Assembly: GCA_016840185.1 (NCBI GenBank)
Contig: JAEOSV010000069.1
Coordinates: forward strand, 1-11,624
Direction of reading: 5' to 3'
From: Candidatus Hermodarchaeota archaeon
Lineage (GTDB): Archaea > Asgardarchaeota > Hermodarchaeia > Hermodarchaeales > Hermodarchaeaceae
DNA length: 11,624 bases
Of this stretch, positions 7,457-11,624 are shown piece by piece; within the stretch, counting starts at the first letter, position 1; each line of letters starts with the position of its first letter. The notes under the pieces were generated by a model. It was not told the DNA's origin. It was given only the letters and a program-made list of their open reading frames with translations, and did no database searches. The translations under genes were made by a program, and so were the position numbers.

Positions 7457-7462
7457 AAGGAG
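7457..7462 (+). promoter_or_regulatory. Shine-Dalgarno site that places the cupin start at TTG 7471
   Basis: AAGGAG is followed by 8 bases and TTG 7471. The upstream ATG 7426 in the same frame has no comparable site, so the ribosome most likely starts at the TTG. Confidence 0.65.
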
Positions 7463-7470
7463 TCACCACA

Positions 7471-7797
7471 TTGCCATCAATCATTGATATTTGGGACCAA
7501 GTTCGTCAGATGAAACAGCCATGGGCACCCAAAGAAATTGCACGTGTTAACGATCAGGTCATCCGGCTCGCGCTATTTGATGGTGAGTTTCCCATGCACA
7601 AACACTCAACCGCAGATGAACTCTTCTTCGTTTTAAAAGGCCAAATTACTATCCGGGTTAAGGGGCAACCGGATATCGTGTTGAGTGAAGGGAAAATGAC
7701 GGTTATTCCCCGTGACATTGAGCATTCTCCGAAAAGTTTAGAACCTTCATATGTTTTGATGTTTGAACCCGTCGAGCTTAATCCAACCGGGGACTAA
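7471..7797 (+). CDS. Small single-domain cupin protein
   Basis: A 108-residue cytosolic cupin from TTG 7471. The double-stranded beta-helix motifs are complete: HKH (H43, H45), E50 in ADELFFVLKG, and H85 in VIPRDIEHSP, giving a typical 3-His/1-Glu metal site. It closely follows the pattern of the widespread 105-115-residue cupin_2 proteins that open with a short helix ending in PW/YW-x-PK, have DELFxVxKG in the middle and end with LFEP. Members are mostly of unknown function; some are isomerases or dioxygenases. ATG 7426, 3 bases after the preceding stop, would add 15 residues without family similarity; the strong SD at 7457 favours the TTG. It lies 48 bases after the membrane protein gene, a probable operon partner. 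Confidence 0.85.
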   Translation: MPSIIDIWDQVRQMKQPWAPKEIARVNDQVIRLALFDGEFPMHKHSTADELFFVLKGQITIRVKGQPDIVLSEGKMTVIPRDIEHSPKSLEPSYVLMFEPVELNPTGD

Positions 7798-7925
7798 TTC
7801 TGACCATATCCAAGAAAGAAACTTTGAATGGATACACACACGTGATATCAATCTTAACCTAACGGATTAGTACAATCCAACACACTTTTCCTTCTAGCTC
7901 TAACACATCCATGGCGATTTAGCAA

Positions 7926-8885
7926 TTGAAAAACCGAACTTGGAAATACTCAGGGCCAATCTTCGATTCACATACCCACATTTGGAATACCTCCAATCTC
8001 AGTCAAACTGTTAGCGAACAACAACAATTAGGCATCAAATCCCAGCTGGTGATTGCCCACCAATCGGAAGTTAAGGCATTTACAGAAGAAAGATATCCTA
8101 GGAAATTCGTTTTCGCGAAATATCTTTCCACGCAGAACATCATAAATTTGGAAATTGATGTTGTTCTCGCTGAAATCGATAGTATGCATGACAGTGGCTT
8201 CTCCTTAGCAAAAATGTGGGCAGCGCCGGGCTGGCGGAATTACTACAAGAATTTCAAAGGCTCATTTCACCTCACGAATCAACATTACAAACCGATATTT
8301 GAGAAACTAGCCAATGAGGGTTTTCCTTTATTGCTCCATATGGCTGACCCTGACACTTACTATGCTACCACGTATGCGAACTCTGAGGTCTATGGGACCA
8401 AAGAAGAGCATCTGAATGAACTCGAAAAGCTTATTCAAAACTTTCCAGACCTTCAATTTCAATTGGCACACTTTGCCGCACAACCCGAAATCCATCGGCT
8501 CCCCCATCTCGCTGAGTGGTTTGACAAATATGAGAATATTGTCATTGACACAGCTTCATCACGTTGGATGGCCCGAGAACTTAGTAAGAATCCTGATGTA
8601 GCCCGTGAGTTTCTTATTCGCTATTCAGACCGTATACTATTTGGCACGGACGCCACTTTGAATTCTTCTCCCACCGAGGACAACCATTCTGAATTATCTC
8701 CATATAACGCTCGCTTAGTGGCGCAACGGATACTTTGGGAAACGAACGAGCAACGTACTCCCCTTCCTTTTCCTGACAGAGATACAGCTGCAACTGGGGG
8801 GACTTTTATCAATGGGCTCGATTTGCCAACTCGTGTGCTAACCAATCTGTACTGGAAAAACGGTCAACGTCTCTACGACTTCTGA
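7926..8885 (+). CDS. Metal-dependent amidohydrolase (amidohydrolase_2 family)
   Basis: A 319-residue cytosolic TIM-barrel hydrolase of the amidohydrolase superfamily. The usual metal-site residues are in order: H16 and H18 in FDSHTHIW, K96 in LAKMW at the end of a strand, H138 in LLLHMADPD, H182 in QLAHFAA and D242 in LFGTDA. This layout matches the amidohydrolase_2 group (PF04909), which includes decarboxylases, lactonases and TIM-barrel hydrolases of varied substrates. Residues 244-300 carry a longer insertion before the final helix (PTRVLTNLYWKNGQRLY), where the family usually has N-x-x-R/L-Y. The start is TTG 7926, the first possible after an in-frame TAG at 7920; no good SD or TATA is seen. 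It is 128 bases downstream of the cupin gene and so likely has its own promoter. Substrate unknown. Confidence 0.85.
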   Translation: MKNRTWKYSGPIFDSHTHIWNTSNLSQTVSEQQQLGIKSQLVIAHQSEVKAFTEERYPRKFVFAKYLSTQNIINLEIDVVLAEIDSMHDSGFSLAKMWAAPGWRNYYKNFKGSFHLTNQHYKPIFEKLANEGFPLLLHMADPDTYYATTYANSEVYGTKEEHLNELEKLIQNFPDLQFQLAHFAAQPEIHRLPHLAEWFDKYENIVIDTASSRWMARELSKNPDVAREFLIRYSDRILFGTDATLNSSPTEDNHSELSPYNARLVAQRILWETNEQRTPLPFPDRDTAATGGTFINGLDLPTRVLTNLYWKNGQRLYDF

Positions 8886-8971
8886 AATCTTACTCTCTCT
8901 AAGACCTGAAATATCACAAAGTCTTAATTAGTTCGAACCCAGCACAAAGGCTCTACACTGATCTTTGATTC

Positions 8972-8977
8972 GGAGGA
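8972..8977 (+). promoter_or_regulatory. Shine-Dalgarno site of the 8988 gene
   Basis: GGAGGA is followed by 10 bases and ATG 8988. It supports this short ORF as a real, translated gene. Confidence 0.6.
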
Positions 8978-8987
8978 ACATCCTATC

Positions 8988-9347
8988 ATGGCAGATGACA
9001 CAACTGCAACAACATTAATTCTCATCGGAGCAATCTTCCAGATAATCATTGCAATCTTCTTCCTCATCGGTGGGGCAGGTAGCAGTATCGGAACCGCAAT
9101 TGGATTTCTTCTAGGAGGTATTAGTGATCCTTTAGATTGGGTTTGGGTCTTTGTTCCCGGTGTCCCACTGATGGTCTTTGGAATCCTTGGGCTTTTCTTC
9201 GGTATCTTCTGGCTCCGATGGCGTCACACGCCCCAAGAATTCAAACAAAAGCTCATTATGACCGGTATTATCGCCCTCATCTTCACTGGTGTAGTTCCGG
9301 GATTACTGATATTGATTGGTGGCGCAATTGTACCAGAAGAGGTATGA
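8988..9347 (+). CDS. Small membrane protein with three predicted spans, unrecognised
   Basis: A 119-residue, strongly hydrophobic protein. Spans lie near 8-30 (a Gly-rich stretch follows to about 44), 52-77 and 87-113. A basic, polar loop WLRWRHTPQEFKQK (75-88) separates the last two and probably faces the cytoplasm. The last span is Gly- and Ile-rich, with GLLILIGGAI. ATG 8988 has a clear GGAGGA site. It resembles small archaeal membrane proteins of unknown role in composition only. A short T run follows the stop and is shared with the opposing gene. It lies 102 bases after the amidohydrolase. Confidence 0.75.
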   Translation: MADDTTATTLILIGAIFQIIIAIFFLIGGAGSSIGTAIGFLLGGISDPLDWVWVFVPGVPLMVFGILGLFFGIFWLRWRHTPQEFKQKLIMTGIIALIFTGVVPGLLILIGGAIVPEEV

Positions 9348-9352
9348 GTGGG

Positions 9353-9365
9353 TTTTTCAAAAAAA
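9353..9365. terminator. Bidirectional oligo-T terminator between convergent genes
   Basis: TTTTTCAAAAAAA gives a five-T run on the plus strand, five bases after the stop of the 8988 gene, and a seven-T run on the minus strand, about 27 bases after the stop of the 9649 gene. This is a compact terminator for both genes. Inferred from position and base content. Confidence 0.5.
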
Positions 9366-9391
9366 CAGTGAGTTAAATCCGAAGTAAACGA

Positions 9392-9649
9392 TTACATCTC
9401 TTTTCGGCAAATGAAATACCCCAACGCCACACCAATCATCACACATCCACCTACTTGGCAGGCAAGGACAATAATATCAAGGTTAGGAAAGTGAAGAATG
9501 ATACTCGTGATAATGAGTACAAACGGAATTACCAATGCAACCCCTGCTCCTGCAAAAGCCATAATTCCCATTGCAAAATCCAGTCGGTCGTTAAACCGAT
9601 AATCACGAACCAACATCGAGCACCTGTACTTAGGGACTCGACTTAACAT
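9392..9649 (-). CDS. Small two-span membrane protein, unrecognised
   Basis: An 85-residue protein with a basic N-terminus (several Arg in 4-22), two hydrophobic spans (about 25-52 and 58-80) joined by a short polar turn HFPNLD, and a charged end CRKEM. The charge pattern places both ends in the cytoplasm as a helical hairpin. ATG 9649 has AAAGGA 8 bases upstream (9663-9658). A second start, ATG 9616, has AGGTG close before it. I do not recognise a family. Its small size lowers confidence, but the SD, membrane pattern and downstream T run all agree that it is real. Confidence 0.6.
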   Translation of the reverse strand: MLSRVPKYRCSMLVRDYRFNDRLDFAMGIMAFAGAGVALVIPFVLIITSIILHFPNLDIIVLACQVGGCVMIGVALGYFICRKEM

Positions 9650-9743
9650 CTGTTTTTTCCTTTACGGTTCCGGCTAAGAACGTAAACGTTGCAAAACAAC
9701 TGAAAGAATCGAATACAAATAGCTCAAAATAGACTATAATTCG

Positions 9744-10439
9744 GTGGTTGATTTGATTGAAGACCTAATTTTCCGAATTATCTTCGTGGTGATGTATGCA
9801 ATCTTTGGGTCTACTCGCATCTACTACCGGCGAAAAGCCACAAAATCAAGAAGTGAACAAAGCGACGAACCTACTAAAACGGAACCCATTCGTAATTGGG
9901 CTCACATTGCCATCTCTATCAGCATTCTCGGGATGATTATCGCCTACATTCTCTACTTGTTTATCCCACCATGGACACTCTGTTTTCCACTTCCTTTTCC
10001 ATCAATTCTCCGGTGGTTTGGAGTACTTCTCGGGTTTTGTGCTGTTCCCTTCCTTATCTGGACCCATCGAACGTTGGGGCGTTGGTGGTCTGCGGAACTG
10101 GAAATCCAGAATGAACATCGAATCATCACAACCGGTCCCTATGCCCGTATTCGCCACCCCATGTACACTGCGTTCATCGTTTTCACTATCGGAACCGTTC
10201 TCCTCGCTGCCAACCTGTTTGTCACCATTTTTGGGCTCCTTGTAAGCATCTTACTCTATCCTATATCAAAGACAGAAGAACAAATGTTACTCAACGAGTT
10301 TGGAGACCAATACTACGACTACATGAAACGCACGGGTCGATTTGTACCCCGAATCCGACAACTGAAGGAAGCCGAAGATGACACCAATCAACAAGAGGAT
10401 GAGAACAAACATTCTCCAAAACCCGCCAAGAATGGATAA
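9744..10439 (+). CDS. Isoprenylcysteine carboxyl methyltransferase-like (ICMT/PEMT family) membrane methyltransferase
   Basis: A 231-residue integral membrane protein. Spans lie near 8-22, 53-74, 88-106 and a long hydrophobic hairpin at 141-172. The C-terminal half has the SAM-binding signature of the ICMT/phospholipid methyltransferase group: ITTGPYARIRHPMY (128-141), EE (178-179) followed by FGDQYYDYMKRTGRFVP (186-202). Such enzymes methylate prenylcysteine carboxyls, phospholipids or other membrane-interface substrates; which one applies cannot be read. The tail after 205 is highly polar and charged. The start is GTG 9744, with no SD; an AT-rich AATACAAATA at 9712-9721 sits about 27 bases upstream, which would suit a leaderless transcript. 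It is divergent from the 85-residue gene and 105 bases ahead of the MBL-fold gene. Confidence 0.8.
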   Translation: MVDLIEDLIFRIIFVVMYAIFGSTRIYYRRKATKSRSEQSDEPTKTEPIRNWAHIAISISILGMIIAYILYLFIPPWTLCFPLPFPSILRWFGVLLGFCAVPFLIWTHRTLGRWWSAELEIQNEHRIITTGPYARIRHPMYTAFIVFTIGTVLLAANLFVTIFGLLVSILLYPISKTEEQMLLNEFGDQYYDYMKRTGRFVPRIRQLKEAEDDTNQQEDENKHSPKPAKNG

Positions 10440-10497
10440 ATGCCTTAATATCGATAGGCTGCTATGTACGACAACAAATCCTCAAAATATGGACTAG

Positions 10498-10506
10498 TAT
10501 TATATT
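10498..10506 (+). promoter_or_regulatory. TATA-like element for the MBL-fold gene
   Basis: TATTATATT would place transcription start near 10528, just before an AGAGGA ribosome site (10531-10536) and GTG 10545. All three fall at the expected spacings, so this gene probably has its own promoter and the upstream ATG 10464 is not used. Confidence 0.5.
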
Positions 10507-10530
10507 CCAAAACACACCCCATACGCTCAA

Positions 10531-10536
10531 AGAGGA
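10531..10536 (+). promoter_or_regulatory. Shine-Dalgarno site that places the MBL start at GTG 10545
   Basis: AGAGGA is followed by 8 bases and GTG 10545. It favours this start over the in-frame ATG 10464. Confidence 0.55.
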
Positions 10537-10544
10537 CTGATTAC

Positions 10545-11183
10545 GTGGCAAAACCTACCATCACATTTCTTGGCCAGTCGGGATTTCTCCTTCAATATCA
10601 AGATTCAAGCCTTTTGATTGATCCCCAAAACAAAGCCGCCGGTGACCGCAAAGGCAATATTGTGTATTGCACCCACAACCACTCTGATCATGTCGGCGGC
10701 GTCAACATCTTCATGGAACAAAACCCCGTCGCCTTCCTCATGGGAAACACGCAAGTCGCCAAAAAATTCAGAAAATGGACACACCGAACCGTCGTAGTAC
10801 ACCCTGGGGAATTTGTCCAACAAACTCCATGGAACCTCAGTTTCTTCCAAGAACCCCATGGAATCTTCAAAGGAAAGATGAATCTAGCCGTCATTGTTCG
10901 AGCCGATGATTTTCGGTTCGGTCACGTTGGTGATGCTGTGCGATTCGATAGCTTTGCTAAGGCTAAGCTAGATGTGATGGCTGTTCCCATTTTTGGAGGA
11001 TTTACTGCATCCCCTAAACAAGTCATTGAGCAATTGAAAAAATTTGACACACCTCTCCCAACCATCATTCCAATGCATTGGGTCCTAAGGAGTCCTTCTG
11101 GATTTTGTAAACTCTTCAAAACTGAATTTCCAGATTCAACATGCATTGTTCCAGAAAAAAATACTGAAATTCAAATTCCATAA
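10545..11183 (+). CDS. Metallo-beta-lactamase-fold hydrolase (UlaG-like)
   Basis: A 212-residue cytosolic hydrolase from GTG 10545. The fold opens with KPTITFLGQSGFLLQ, as in UlaG-like proteins (usually KITFLGHSGFLI), then LLIDPQN. The metal motif THNHSDHVGG gives H44, H46, D48 and H49 (this numbering); H105 in EPHG, D130 in HVGDA and H178 in IIPMHW complete a di-metal site. UlaG-type enzymes hydrolyse lactones or phosphodiester-like substrates; the substrate here is unknown. The family-like N-terminus starts at this GTG, which has both an SD and a TATA-like element at good spacing. ATG 10464 would add 27 residues with no family match. It follows the ICMT-like gene on the same strand. No terminator is evident after the TAA; the 163-base gap to the next gene shows only short T runs on the minus strand (11266-11261, 11341-11338). 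Confidence 0.85.
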   Translation: MAKPTITFLGQSGFLLQYQDSSLLIDPQNKAAGDRKGNIVYCTHNHSDHVGGVNIFMEQNPVAFLMGNTQVAKKFRKWTHRTVVVHPGEFVQQTPWNLSFFQEPHGIFKGKMNLAVIVRADDFRFGHVGDAVRFDSFAKAKLDVMAVPIFGGFTASPKQVIEQLKKFDTPLPTIIPMHWVLRSPSGFCKLFKTEFPDSTCIVPEKNTEIQIP

Positions 11184-11346
11184 TACAGAATTCCGAGATT
11201 ATCTTCTATCTGTTAACGTCAAAAGTTGTATCCTTCTATAGTGGGAAATCTGCTTGTTGGAAAAAAGTCGATGCCCTCTCAAGGATCCAATCTATAACCT
11301 TATTTGTTAGAGAAATCTTCTCGTTACTAGTCACAGGAAAAGTCTC

Positions 11347-11624
11347 CTAACTCCGCACCAAGGAGCAGATGAACTCAATCGTTGGCCAATGAGCATCCAC
11401 CTCATCAAAACAATCCTTTCCAAATTGGTGAAAATGTCCATCTAACTCCAGCACGCGACGCAACTCCGCCCTGGTCAACAACTGGGGAAACTCCGGAAGA
11501 TCCGCAAACACCTTCAAAATGGACACATCAGCTTTTTCCCACACCAGCTTATCAACAACTAAAACCGCCAACGCAAACTCCGATGGACGCCAATACGGAC
11601 AAAAATCAATAATTGCAGGCGGAA
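11347..11624 (-). CDS. Aminoglycoside-phosphotransferase-like protein, C-terminal 92 residues (5' end outside window)
   Basis: The minus frame is open from the right edge to TAG at 11349-11347, 91 whole codons plus a partial one, with no credible start inside. The fragment begins PPAIIDFCPYWRP and continues into a helical region, with AVLVVDKLVWEKAD, LPEFPQLLTRAELRRV and a helical end. This resembles the C-terminal part of APH/choline-kinase-fold proteins such as the TIGR02569 group, in which an IDFxPYWRP segment follows the kinase-like metal site and an Ala-Val-Asp-Trp helix comes after. Members are kinase-like proteins of unclear substrate. A TTG at 11571 could start a 74-residue ORF but would cut off the conserved block. 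The family call is from memory of the pattern and needs the missing N-terminus. Confidence 0.6.
   Translation of the reverse strand, partial: PPAIIDFCPYWRPSEFALAVLVVDKLVWEKADVSILKVFADLPEFPQLLTRAELRRVLELDGHFHQFGKDCFDEVDAHWPTIEFICSLVRS

Noticed and set aside
6988..8885. Membrane protein, cupin and amidohydrolase as one new metabolic operon
   Set aside because: Only the first two are close. The amidohydrolase is 128 bases away, and nothing in the sequences ties their substrates together.
11382..11612. A 76-codon Pro/Thr-rich plus-strand frame at the right end
   Set aside because: It is antisense to the kinase-like fragment, and its low-complexity composition is typical of a reverse-strand shadow.
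1..11624. A defence island or mobile element
   Set aside because: There is no nuclease, methylase, integrase, transposase, toxin-antitoxin pair or repeat array; the genes look like ordinary chromosomal metabolic and envelope genes.

Overview
The window looks archaeal, probably from an Asgard-type or other mesophilic archaeon. Several genes have an AT-rich TATA-like element about 27 bases before a probable transcription start. Some starts look leaderless and others have a clear Shine-Dalgarno (SD) site. GTG and TTG starts are frequent, and the secreted proteins carry N-glycosylation sequons and a single C-terminal anchor. The lineage is inferred from style and gene content; there is no rRNA or other marker gene in the window.

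Layout, left to right: a truncated lysine-ketoglutarate reductase-like gene (minus, runs off the left edge); a divergent M20 dipeptidase (plus); an SCP2-like/cupin protein and a secreted seven-repeat propeller protein (both minus); a long TspO/MBR-family membrane protein (plus); a secreted, membrane-anchored amidotransferase-like protein that has lost its cysteine (minus); a plus-strand run of a small membrane protein, a cupin, a metal-dependent amidohydrolase and another small membrane protein; an 85-residue membrane protein (minus); an isoprenylcysteine-methyltransferase-like membrane enzyme and a metallo-beta-lactamase-fold hydrolase (plus); and the C-terminal end of an aminoglycoside-phosphotransferase-like protein (minus, entering from the right edge).

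The window is densely coded. No stretch over about 205 bases lacks a gene, and I see no tRNA, rRNA, CRISPR array, transposase, integrase or attachment site. Strand switches are frequent, so most genes are probably transcribed singly or in pairs. I see no convincing multi-gene pathway. The broad themes are amino-acid and peptide catabolism (LKR-like enzyme, M20 dipeptidase), cell-envelope proteins (propeller, amidotransferase-like, TspO, small membrane proteins) and small metal-dependent enzymes (cupin, amidohydrolase, MBL). I did not find a clear new defence or mobile system. The more unusual items are the eukaryote-like LKR, the catalytically altered secreted amidotransferase fold, the glycosylation-site pattern of the propeller, and the SCP2-cupin fusion.
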